Source: Bacteroidota bacterium (GTDB lineage Bacteria; Bacteroidota; Bacteroidia; Bacteroidales; Cfx3-03). Taken from it: a DNA stretch of 6,728 nt. Location: contig JAUZOX010000147.1 in the NCBI GenBank assembly GCA_030706265.1, forward strand, positions 1 to 6,728, in the 5' to 3' direction. This document shows positions 1-6,066 of this stretch, piece after piece (positions within the stretch are counted from its first letter, which is position 1; the number at the start of each line of letters is the position of its first letter). The notes below the pieces were generated by a model, which ran no database searches, was not told the origin of the DNA, and was given only the letters and a program-made list of their open reading frames with translations. Both the position numbers and the translations under genes were made by a program.

Positions 1-1
1 T

Positions 2-697
2 CCGACAAAATCCAAATACTGTACTTTTGACTGTATCTACTGTGAATGCGGATGGACCCACTCTGATCAAAAGATCAAGGCGAAACTTTATACGCGGGAA
101 CAAATTAAAAATGCAATGCTCAAACGTTTTCCGGAACTCGTGCAAAAAGGGATTATCCCCGACAGCATTACTTTTGCCGGTAACGGAGAACCAACAATAC
201 ACCCCGATTTTGCAGGAATAACGGATGACGTCATCCAAATGAGAGACCGGTTTATTCCACAGGCCAAAATAGCCATTCTTTCAAATGCCAGTCTGCTTTA
301 TAAGCCTCAGGTGAAAGAGGCGTTACTCAGGATAGATAATTGTATCCTTAAGCTTGACGCTGGTTCTGAGGAAATGTATAACCGGATTAATCGGCCGGCT
401 GAACGATTTAAGTTTTCAGATGTTGTGGACCAGTTGATATCCTTTAATGGTAAACTGAAGATTCAAACCTTGCTGTTAAGGGGGGAATACGAGGGTGAAA
501 AAATCGACAATACTTCCGATTACGAAATCGGTTTATGGTTGGGACACCTGAAGAAGATCAAGCCCGAAAAGGTGATGATCTATTGCATTGATCGTGCAAC
601 TCCGGCCCGGAATCTTGAAAAAATTTCCGTCGAGGAAATGGAAACCATTGCGGAAAAAGTCAGGGCATCGGGCTTCAAGGCTGAGGTCTACTCATAG
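2..697 (+). CDS. Radical SAM protein, COG0731-like, 5' end cut off by window edge
   Basis: The reading frame is open from the left edge to a TAG stop; 231 residues are visible. The first visible codons give the radical SAM cluster motif CxxxCxxC (CTFDCIYC, cysteine codons at 20-22, 32-34 and 41-43), followed by ECGW, the form seen in COG0731-type Fe-S oxidoreductases. These bind a [4Fe-4S] cluster and cleave S-adenosylmethionine to a radical. About 45 residues after the cluster is AGNGEPTIHP, the family's version of the glycine-rich GGE motif that contacts SAM. Later strands typical of the barrel are visible (IAILSNAS, CILKLDAG, KIQTLLLRG), and the C-terminal part has YCIDRATPARNLEKIS, also characteristic. 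Judging by related proteins, probably only some 20-30 N-terminal residues are missing. The substrate is unknown, and no neighbour in the window suggests one. Family assignment is firm; the biological role is not. Confidence 0.9.
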   Translation, partial: PTKSKYCTFDCIYCECGWTHSDQKIKAKLYTREQIKNAMLKRFPELVQKGIIPDSITFAGNGEPTIHPDFAGITDDVIQMRDRFIPQAKIAILSNASLLYKPQVKEALLRIDNCILKLDAGSEEMYNRINRPAERFKFSDVVDQLISFNGKLKIQTLLLRGEYEGEKIDNTSDYEIGLWLGHLKKIKPEKVMIYCIDRATPARNLEKISVEEMETIAEKVRASGFKAEVYS

Positions 698-716
698 CCA
701 TCCGATATCCCTGAAA

Positions 717-736
717 AATACCGTTGCACCGGTATT
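717..736 (+). terminator. Candidate weak intrinsic terminator after the radical SAM gene
   Basis: A perfect 7-bp inverted repeat, AATACCG and CGGTATT, flanks a 6-base loop 19 bases after the TAG stop. It is followed by GCCA and then only four T (741-744), so it is a poor intrinsic terminator by sequence. It lies 30 bases before the next start codon, so it could also be a leader hairpin of the 131-residue gene. Placement between two same-strand genes is the main support. Confidence 0.35.
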
Positions 737-766
737 GCCATTTTATGATGCATAATACTGAAGAGC

Positions 767-1162
767 ATGCTGGAATATGATGCAAAAGTTCTGTTGGCCT
801 TTGGTGAAACCATCAGTGGTAATGAGGAGATCTATGCCTGGCTGGTAGAGAACTATAAAGAACTTGCGGCCCTTTCGGCTTCAATCCGCGGCAGCACCGA
901 GGCATTTGAATGGCTTCTCAACAACGGTTATGCCCATCTTGCGGCGTTAGACAGTGCCATTGACCTGAAAACGGAGGCGTATAACTGGCTCGTTAAAAAC
1001 GGATATTCGTTGTTGGCCACTTTCGCGGATGCATGCGACCATAAGGAAGAAGCCATTCACTGGTTGAGAGAAAACAATCTCACGATTTTTCTTCATTTGG
1101 CAGCAAAGATCAATGGATTTAGAGATAACCAGGTCTTTGACGTGCATAAAATCCATTTTTGA
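767..1162 (+). CDS. Hypothetical protein of about four 25-residue WL-type helical repeats
   Basis: I do not recognise this 131-residue protein. Most of it is a tandem repeat with tryptophans at residues 25, 49, 74 and 99, a period of 24-25. The repeat consensus is roughly EA(Y/F)xWLxxNGYxxLAALxxAIxxx(T/E). Each unit looks like two short helices joined at NGY, so the protein probably folds as a small alpha solenoid; such folds usually bind proteins, but that is inference. Residues 9-20 resemble the second half of a unit, so the array may start with a half repeat, and the fourth unit is degenerate. No signal peptide, membrane segment or catalytic motif is seen, suggesting a cytoplasmic protein. 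ATG at 767 is the only in-frame ATG after an upstream stop at 746-748; the upstream GAAGAG is a weak ribosome binding site. It is on the same strand as the radical SAM gene, 69 bases downstream. Confidence 0.75.
   Translation: MLEYDAKVLLAFGETISGNEEIYAWLVENYKELAALSASIRGSTEAFEWLLNNGYAHLAALDSAIDLKTEAYNWLVKNGYSLLATFADACDHKEEAIHWLRENNLTIFLHLAAKINGFRDNQVFDVHKIHF
827..1123 (+). repeat. Four diverged 72-75 bp coding repeats (WL helical units)
   Basis: The units begin at about 827, 899, 974 and 1049 and encode residues 21-44, 45-69, 70-94 and 95-119 of the 131-residue protein. The first is one codon shorter because it lacks the glycine of NGY. Similarity is clear in protein but weak in DNA, so the duplications look old rather than recent. 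Confidence 0.7.
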
Positions 1163-1181
1163 AATTATTTTATCCCGGCTT

Positions 1182-1201
1182 GGTTTCCCTCAATGGGAAC
1201 C
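1182..1201 (+). terminator. Hairpin after the repeat-protein gene, possible terminator
   Basis: GGTTTCCC and GGGAACC pair as a 7-bp stem with one bulged T around the 5-base loop TCAAT, 20 bases after the TGA stop. No T tract follows, so intrinsic termination is doubtful. The rest of the 138-base gap before the next gene is AT-rich. It contains TATCTTTA at 1275-1282, a 7 of 8 match to the Bacteroidota -7 element TAnnTTTG, but there is no TTTG at the right distance upstream, so I do not call a promoter. Confidence 0.25.
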
Positions 1202-1300
1202 CTTACCAAAATGAAAAATAATTCCAAAAATGAGAAATTTGTGTCATAATAAAACATTTTCAGCGTTTTTGACTTATCTTTATGTTGAAAATCATGTTTT

Positions 1301-2653
1301 ATGACTCCTTTCAAAATTTTTGTTGTTGAAGACGACAAGTGGTACGGTGAGCTTTTACAACACCACCTCTCTTTAAATCCCGAATACGAAATTGAACTTT
1401 TCGAGTCTGGCAGCGATTTATTGAAAAATATATATAAGAAACCCTCTGTCATCACCCTTGACTACTCCTTACCCGATATCAAAGGAGTCGCACTGTTAAA
1501 GCGGATCCGGGAACATCACCCCGATATTCCCATCGTCATGATTTCGGGACAGGAAGATATTTCAACGGCCATCTCGCTTTTAAAGGAAGGTGCATATGAT
1601 TATATCGTAAAAAACGAAGAGACCAAGGACCGCTTATGGCGGACCATGAAAAATATCAGGGACAGCCTGGCCCTGAAAAACGAAAACATCCTGTTAAAAG
1701 AGGAGCTAACTAAGAAATACGAAATCAGCAATACGATTATCGGCAACAGCCCCGCTATTCGACAGGTCTTTACACTCATCGAAAAGGCAGCCAATACCAA
1801 TATTTCGGTTTCGGTCACCGGAGAAACGGGGACCGGAAAAGAGCTTGTTGCACGAGCTGTGCACTATAATTCCGCCAGATCCAAATATCCCTTTGTGGCC
1901 ATTAACGTAGGGGCGATCCCGAGAGACTTGATCGAAAGCGAGCTATTCGGTCACGAAAAAGGGTCCTTCACCGGTGCCAATTCCCGCCGGATCGGAAAAT
2001 TTGAAGAGGCAAACAAGGGAACTATCTTCCTGGACGAAATCTGTGAGTTGGATTTCAATCTGCAGAGTAAAATTTTACGCGTCCTGCAGGAAAAAGAAAT
2101 AACCCGGATTGGAAGCAATACCCCCATCAAAATCGACTCCAGGGTCATTGTAGCCACGCACCGCAATCTGGCAGAAGAAACCAAGAATGGCAATTTCAGA
2201 GAAGACCTTTATTACCGCCTGCTTGGATTGCCGATCAAATTACCTCCACTTCGCGAACGTGGAAACGACATCCTGTTACTGACCAAGTATTTTGCAGATG
2301 CATTCAGCCTTGAAAACAACACGCAGGTCGTATCCTTTACCGCTGCTGCCCAAAGAAAGTTACTCGAATACGCGTGGCCCGGCAATGTCAGACAACTGAA
2401 AGCCATCGTAGAACTTGCCATCACCATGAGCAATGACGCCGTCATCGATGCTGACGATATTGTGTTTGATGATATCCGTACCGTTGCAAACTTTTTCTCC
2501 GATGACCTGAGCCTGGACGATTATATCTATAAGATCATCGATTATTACCTGGAAAAGAATGATCAAAATGTGGTGGAGGTCGCCAATTCCCTGAGAATTG
2601 GCAAGTCAACCATCTATCGCATGTTCAAGCGCTTTCCCGAGCTGAAGAAATAG
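1301..2653 (+). CDS. Sigma-54-dependent response regulator, NtrC family
   Basis: A complete 450-residue activator with three domains. The receiver domain (about 5-120) has the acidic pocket E10-D11-D12, phosphoacceptor D54 in TLDYSLPD, S82 and K104. The AAA+ domain (about 145-370) has Walker A GETGTGKE at 174-181, the sigma-54-contacting loop as GSFTGA at 221-226 where GAFTGA is most usual, Walker B TIFLDEI at 241-247, candidate arginine fingers R300 and R306 in NFREDLYYRL, and sensor II WPGNVRQL at 359-366. The C-terminal Fis-type helix-turn-helix lies at about 420-446 (VANSLRIGKSTIYRMF). After phosphorylation such proteins oligomerise on an enhancer and use ATP to open sigma-54 promoters. 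No histidine kinase is adjacent, so it is an orphan within this window, and its partner and targets are unknown. I found no good -24/-12 promoter ahead of any gene here. ATG at 1301 fits the normal start of the receiver domain. Confidence 0.95.
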   Translation: MTPFKIFVVEDDKWYGELLQHHLSLNPEYEIELFESGSDLLKNIYKKPSVITLDYSLPDIKGVALLKRIREHHPDIPIVMISGQEDISTAISLLKEGAYDYIVKNEETKDRLWRTMKNIRDSLALKNENILLKEELTKKYEISNTIIGNSPAIRQVFTLIEKAANTNISVSVTGETGTGKELVARAVHYNSARSKYPFVAINVGAIPRDLIESELFGHEKGSFTGANSRRIGKFEEANKGTIFLDEICELDFNLQSKILRVLQEKEITRIGSNTPIKIDSRVIVATHRNLAEETKNGNFREDLYYRLLGLPIKLPPLRERGNDILLLTKYFADAFSLENNTQVVSFTAAAQRKLLEYAWPGNVRQLKAIVELAITMSNDAVIDADDIVFDDIRTVANFFSDDLSLDDYIYKIIDYYLEKNDQNVVEVANSLRIGKSTIYRMFKRFPELKK

Positions 2654-2673
2654 GATCAGAGGACATAAAAAAG

Positions 2674-2706
2674 AAATGGGGCCTTGTGAGCCCCATTTTA
2701 TTTTAT
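2674..2706. terminator. Bidirectional intrinsic terminator between convergent genes
   Basis: AAATGGGGC (2674-2682) and GCCCCATTT (2690-2698) form a perfect 9-bp GC-rich stem with a 7-base loop. On the plus strand it is followed by TATTTTAT. On the minus strand it is followed by the complement of the A-rich stretch 2667-2673, giving a T-rich tail. It sits in the 55-base gap between the stop codons of the response regulator (+) and rluB (-), so it can end both transcripts. Confidence 0.88.
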
Positions 2707-2708
2707 GT

Positions 2709-4418
2709 TTATAACGACATTCTCAACGTATTGATTTCATGTTGCTCCAAAGGCCGCCACTTCCCGCGGGGAAGATCTTTCTTCGTCAGATTGGCAAAGA
2801 CAACACGATCCAGTTTTTCAACATCATAGCCCAACGACTCAAAGATTCTGCGAACTACCCGGTTTTGTCCGGAGTGAATTTCAATTCCAATCTCTTTCTT
2901 ATCATCGTTGACATAGGCAATCTCATCAACCGCAATGGGCTCATCTTCAAGCTTCACACCTCCGGCGATGGTCAGCATGTCGTTTTTGGTCAGTGCTTTG
3001 TCAAGCGTCACATGATATACCTTGCGAACGCCATATTTGGGATGCGTCAATTTTTTGGCCAGATCACCGTCATTGGTGAACAGCAATAGTCCCGTTGTGT
3101 TCCGGTCCAACCGGCCTACAGGGTATATCCGTTCACGACAGGCGTTTGTCAACAAAGCCATTACGGTTTTACGATCGTACGGATCATCACTGGTCGTGAT
3201 ATATCCCTTGGGCTTATTTAACAAGATGTATCGTGATATTTCCTTGCTGAGGGTAACATCCCCTATCTGAACTTTATCCGACGGAAGCACTTTTGAGCCC
3301 AATTCCGAAACCACAACGCCATTTACCTTTACGGCACCGGCAGAAATCAGGGTATCGGCTTCACGACGTGAACAATAACCACAATTCGAAATATACTTGT
3401 TTAAACGTAATTCTTTGTTCTTATCAAAAGGCTCTACTTTGTCTGAATCAAATTGACGTTTGGGCCTTTCTGAAAAGTCTTTGCGTGGCCGTTCGAACGG
3501 TTTGTTCCGGTCGCCTCTTTCTGTAAAGGGCTTGCGGAAAGGGCGCTCTCCCGGTTCTCCCGTACTCCGCCCTGATCTGAATGGTTTTTCGGATGAATTC
3601 TCATCCTGCCTTTCAAACCTGTTACGGCGTGGTTTATAATCCGAATCGTGATATGGTTTTTCCGCTCCCTTGAATGGACGATCACTTGAATCGCCAAATG
3701 TTTTCTCAGTACGGCCACGATAGGGTTTTTCATTTGATTCCTTTAAAGGTTTCTCCTTCCTGCCAAAAGGACGTCCTGATGTTTCGTCTTCGTCCCTGTT
3801 GGACCGACCCCTATAAGGTCTTTCATGTGAATCGCCAAAAGATCTTTCAGATCTGCCTCTGTACGGTCTTTCGCTGCTTTTCTCAGAAGTCTTCTCCCCC
3901 CTGCCATAGGGGCGATTTGATGTATCCCGTGATGGTCGGTCTTCTCTTCCTCCATAGGGTCTTTCATGTGAGTCGCCAAAAGATCTTTCAGATCTGCCTC
4001 TGTACGGTCTTTCGCTGCTTTCCTCAGAAGTCTTCTCCCTCCTGCCATAGGAGCGATTTGATGTATCCCGTGATGGTCGGTCTTCTCTTCCGCGAAAAGG
4101 CCTTTCATGCGAATCGCTTTTGGCTTCGCCAGGCTTATCAGATTTAGGATAAGGTCTTGAACTTTTATCGAAAGGTTTGTTGTATGATCTGTTGAATGGT
4201 CGGTCTTCTCTTCTTCCAGAGCGTCCCCCTCCAAATGATCCGGAACGACTTGCATCATCCTCTCTTTTTCCACCTTCTGCTCTATCTCTGAAACCCGTGC
4301 CATCATCAGCAGGGGACGGCTTTCTTCTTCCCGGAAAACGATTGCCGCCTGAGCGGCCTCTTCCGGTATTTGGGCCTGAGCGGCCCTTATTTCCGTTACC
4401 GAACGTTCTCATATTCAT
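2709..4418 (-). CDS. rluB: 23S rRNA pseudouridine synthase, RluB-like, with long repetitive basic N-terminal extension
   Basis: The C-terminal 235 residues are a standard RsuA/RluB-family enzyme, which converts a uridine in rRNA to pseudouridine. The S4 RNA-binding domain is at about 337-386 (LRLNKYISNCGYCSRREAD). The catalytic domain follows, with NKPKGYITT at 401-409 and the active-site motif GRLDRNTTGLLLFTNDG, the catalytic aspartate being D438. SGQNRVVRRIF at about 516-526 is also typical. The NTTGLLLFTNDG form favours RluB over RsuA, but substrate specificity is not proven. Residues 1-335 are low-complexity and rich in R, G, S, E, K and P, with many RPY/RPF and RGR motifs, predicted disordered; they include four 47-residue repeats. 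Arginine-rich extensions on this enzyme are familiar in Bacteroidota, but the length and regularity here are notable. The start at ATG 4418 has an alternative two codons later at 4412. Confidence 0.93.
   Translation of the reverse strand: MNMRTFGNGNKGRSGPNTGRGRSGGNRFPGRRKPSPADDGTGFRDRAEGGKREDDASRSGSFGGGRSGRREDRPFNRSYNKPFDKSSRPYPKSDKPGEAKSDSHERPFRGREDRPSRDTSNRSYGRREKTSEESSERPYRGRSERSFGDSHERPYGGREDRPSRDTSNRPYGRGEKTSEKSSERPYRGRSERSFGDSHERPYRGRSNRDEDETSGRPFGRKEKPLKESNEKPYRGRTEKTFGDSSDRPFKGAEKPYHDSDYKPRRNRFERQDENSSEKPFRSGRSTGEPGERPFRKPFTERGDRNKPFERPRKDFSERPKRQFDSDKVEPFDKNKELRLNKYISNCGYCSRREADTLISAGAVKVNGVVVSELGSKVLPSDKVQIGDVTLSKEISRYILLNKPKGYITTSDDPYDRKTVMALLTNACRERIYPVGRLDRNTTGLLLFTNDGDLAKKLTHPKYGVRKVYHVTLDKALTKNDMLTIAGGVKLEDEPIAVDEIAYVNDDKKEIGIEIHSGQNRVVRRIFESLGYDVEKLDRVVFANLTKKDLPRGKWRPLEQHEINTLRMSL
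3549..4112 (-). repeat. Four tandem 141-bp (47-codon) repeats within rluB
   Basis: In coding order the units are 4112-3972, 3971-3831, 3830-3690 and 3689-3549, encoding residues 103-149, 150-196, 197-243 and 244-290. Each starts S(H/S)(E/D)RP(F/Y) and the first three end (S/T)FGD. Units 1 and 2 are nearly identical in DNA: comparing 3820-3960 with 3961-4101 by eye I find about nine differences in 141. Unit 3 is clearly diverged and unit 4 is recognisable mainly by length and its start. Because 141 is a multiple of three, gain or loss of a unit keeps the frame. Confidence 0.88.
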
Positions 4419-4435
4419 AATTATAAATTAGCCTG

Positions 4436-4465
4436 CAAAATTACAAATAATATCGATGGGCCAGA
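4436..4465 (-). promoter_or_regulatory. Candidate Bacteroidota-type promoter for rluB
   Basis: Read on the minus strand, 4443-4436 is TAATTTTG, a full match to the Bacteroidota -7 element TAnnTTTG. Eighteen bases further upstream is TCTG (4465-4462), a 3 of 4 match to the -33 element TTTG. The -7 element lies 17 bases before the ATG at 4418, which would leave a leader of only about a dozen bases. Confidence 0.45.
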
Positions 4466-4498
4466 AGATTATCTTTCAAAGACATGTGCCTTTTTTTA

Positions 4499-4571
4499 TC
4501 CTGCTAAATGAGGTAAATCCCATAGAATTTACTTGATTTCAACGCCATAATGTTGTAACTTAATAGCAGGA
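4499..4571. repeat. Nested inverted repeats upstream of the usp gene
   Basis: The outer pair is a perfect 8-bp inverted repeat, TCCTGCTA (4499-4506) and TAGCAGGA (4564-4571), separated by 57 bases. Inside it lies a second inverted repeat, GTAAAT (4513-4518) and ATTTAC (4527-4532), with an 8-base spacer. The right outer arm ends 6 bases before the Shine-Dalgarno. It could be an RNA structure in the leader or protein sites in DNA; an 8-bp match in a region this size can also arise by chance. TAATGTTG at 4548-4555, a 7 of 8 match to TAnnTTTG, lies inside the structure. Confidence 0.35.
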
Positions 4572-4577
4572 AATAAT

Positions 4578-4582
4578 GGAGG
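4578..4582 (+). promoter_or_regulatory. Strong Shine-Dalgarno GGAGG for usp; bears on the start choice
   Basis: GGAGG ends 3 bases before the ATG at 4586 and 9 bases before a second in-frame ATG at 4592. The wider spacing is closer to the usual distance, so translation may begin at Met3 (MKDQLIIL) rather than Met1. Another ATG at 4576 is out of frame. A strong Shine-Dalgarno is uncommon in this phylum and is the only good one I saw in the window. Confidence 0.55.
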
Positions 4583-4585
4583 AAC

Positions 4586-5698
4586 ATGGCAATGAAAGAT
4601 CAACTGATAATATTGGGTTCCTTTGATTTTGCAAGGGCTCAAGTCATAAAATCACAGTTACAGGCTGCGAAAATCGAGTGTTTCCCCGAGCACGAAGAAG
4701 CCATGATGTCGGGTATCCAGGACGTGGTCAATATCATCATCAACGAGGAGGATGCGGAGAAGGCCCTAAAAATCGTTAACAATTACAAGGAAGCCATTTC
4801 GATTGTTAATGAGAGAATCCCAAAGGCCCAATTCCCGCTGAAGAAAATATTGGTTGCTGTTGATTTTTCAGAACATACTTTATTGACATGCAAGTATGCC
4901 ATGAACATTGCAAAAGAATTCAACGCCGAAGTCAAATTAGTTCATGCCTATGAAAATCCGATCATCAACAGTTCGCCCTATACCGAACCCGTTGTCTATA
5001 ATATCGAACCGTTAAGCCAACTATCGGTTATCGAGCATGAAGCGAAGAAAAAGATCGGCAGCCTTAAAAAGGAATTGAAACAAAACTGGCCTGAAGCCAT
5101 TTTAACCTCCACCCTTGTGAATGAAAGTCCTGTTGAAGGCATCCTGAAAGCAAGCATGGATTATAAACCAGGACTCATCTTCATTGGTCATCATATAAAG
5201 GGGAGTATGGTCAATCCGATTGTCAGTCATACCGGCCGGAAAGTCTCCGACAGAACCACAATACCTGTATTTGTCGTACCCGACAACATCGTGGAAAAAG
5301 AATGGAAAAGCATTAAGAAAGTGCTGTATGCCACGGATCTCGACGACCAGGATTTAATATCGGTAATGATCCTATCCGAAATGATCAAACCGCTGAATAT
5401 TGAAATTCATTGCGTCCATGTAAGTATGGGGGCTATCGATCCCATGACCCAGGCCCGTTTTGATCTGATGAAAAAAGAACTGCAAAGCAGGAATATTAAG
5501 TTAAAGAATGTGGTTTGTAAGCTGATTGTGGGGGATGATATTGAAAACACCCTCGAAACCTACCTGAGAAACAACGACATCGACCTTATCTCGCTGACGC
5601 CGCACAAAAGAAATCTGCTCACAAGATGGCTAACGCCCAGTCTTACAAACCGCATTGTTAAAAACACCGAAGTCCCGGTTCTCCTGTTTCATGATTGA
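4586..5698 (+). CDS. Universal stress protein: DUF2007-like domain followed by two Usp domains
   Basis: The 370-residue protein has three parts. Residues 5-68 resemble DUF2007, a small domain annotated as putative signal transducing: it opens with ILGSFDFARAQVIKSQL, then GI-like and NEEDAEKALKIV motifs. The first Usp domain spans about 85-231, starting KKILVAVDFSEHTLLTCKYA and ending TTIPVFVVP. The second spans about 243-369, starting KKVLYATDLDDQD and ending NTEVPVLLFHD. In the first domain the usual ATP-binding pattern G-2x-G-9x-G(S/T) is loose (G201, G206, G217). In the second the matching loop PHKRNLLTRWLTPSLTNRI has no glycine, as in many Bacteroidota two-domain Usp proteins. Such proteins accumulate under stress; their molecular action is generally unclear. 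No membrane segment is seen, so it is probably cytoplasmic. It is divergent from rluB and overlaps yraN by 10 bases at its 3' end. Start could be 4586 or 4592. Confidence 0.92.
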   Translation: MAMKDQLIILGSFDFARAQVIKSQLQAAKIECFPEHEEAMMSGIQDVVNIIINEEDAEKALKIVNNYKEAISIVNERIPKAQFPLKKILVAVDFSEHTLLTCKYAMNIAKEFNAEVKLVHAYENPIINSSPYTEPVVYNIEPLSQLSVIEHEAKKKIGSLKKELKQNWPEAILTSTLVNESPVEGILKASMDYKPGLIFIGHHIKGSMVNPIVSHTGRKVSDRTTIPVFVVPDNIVEKEWKSIKKVLYATDLDDQDLISVMILSEMIKPLNIEIHCVHVSMGAIDPMTQARFDLMKKELQSRNIKLKNVVCKLIVGDDIENTLETYLRNNDIDLISLTPHKRNLLTRWLTPSLTNRIVKNTEVPVLLFHD

Positions 5699-6057
5699 AT
5701 TTTCGGATAAAATGCATCTTCGAGATGATTAATGATGGGCGCGCCCTTTCCGGTGATCACCGAGACAATATCAAACCGGGAATCGTTCTTATACCCATAT
5801 TTTAATACGAATGCATTCGCCGCATGTATTATGTTTTTTTGCTTCCGGAAATCAACTGCATTTTCAGGCTCACCGTAAATAAAGGTATGGCGTGTCTTAA
5901 CCTCTACGAATACTAACGTTTCGCCATCCAATGCAATGATGTCAATTTCTGTTTTCCCGTTTCTCCAGTTTACAAAGAGGATTTGATATCCTTTGTCTGC
6001 AAGAAAGGATTGTGCTATTTTTTCACCGCGCTGACCCAATTCATTGTGTTCAGCCAT
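5689..6057 (-). CDS. yraN: YraN family (UPF0102) nuclease-fold protein
   Basis: The 122-residue protein has the full UPF0102 pattern: NELGQRGEKIA near the N-terminus, NWRNGKTEIDIIA with E37 and D39, VFVEVKTR with E52 and K54, a YGEPENAV segment, and RFDIV near the C-terminus. The E-x-D and E-V-K pair is the metal-binding core of a restriction-endonuclease-like (PD-(D/E)XK) fold, so a DNA-processing role is likely, though the cellular function of this family is poorly defined. Length is normal for the family. I chose ATG at 6057, giving the typical start MAEHNELG; a GTG two codons upstream at 6063 is also possible. It follows the DUF4403-like gene by 9 bases, so they are probably cotranscribed. 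Its last codons and TGA stop overlap the end of the convergent usp gene. Confidence 0.93.
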   Translation of the reverse strand: MAEHNELGQRGEKIAQSFLADKGYQILFVNWRNGKTEIDIIALDGETLVFVEVKTRHTFIYGEPENAVDFRKQKNIIHAANAFVLKYGYKNDSRFDIVSVITGKGAPIINHLEDAFYPKIQS

Positions 6058-6066
6058 GGGCACTTT

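Noticed and set aside
27..221. A 64-codon plus-strand open frame at the left end
   Set aside because: It overlaps the radical SAM frame, which carries the CxxxCxxC and GNGEP motifs through the same bases.
726..740. Minus-strand TGGCA...TGC with GG-N10-GC spacing, resembling a sigma-54 promoter
   Set aside because: It points leftward, antisense into the end of the radical SAM gene, and is largely made of the hairpin at 717-736. No minus-strand gene lies downstream of it.
3674..4147. A 157-codon plus-strand open frame with internal repeats
   Set aside because: It is antisense to the same rluB repeats; its repetition simply mirrors theirs and it has no recognisable domain.
3743..4306. A 187-codon minus-strand open frame overlapping rluB
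   Set aside because: It is an alternative frame of the 141-bp repeats, whose length is a multiple of three so any open frame stays open across units. The rluB frame has a clear enzyme and accounts for the region.
5715..5727. CATCT-TCG-AGATG hairpin near the end of usp, as a terminator
   Set aside because: Only 5 bp of stem, within yraN coding sequence, and without a proper T tract on either strand.
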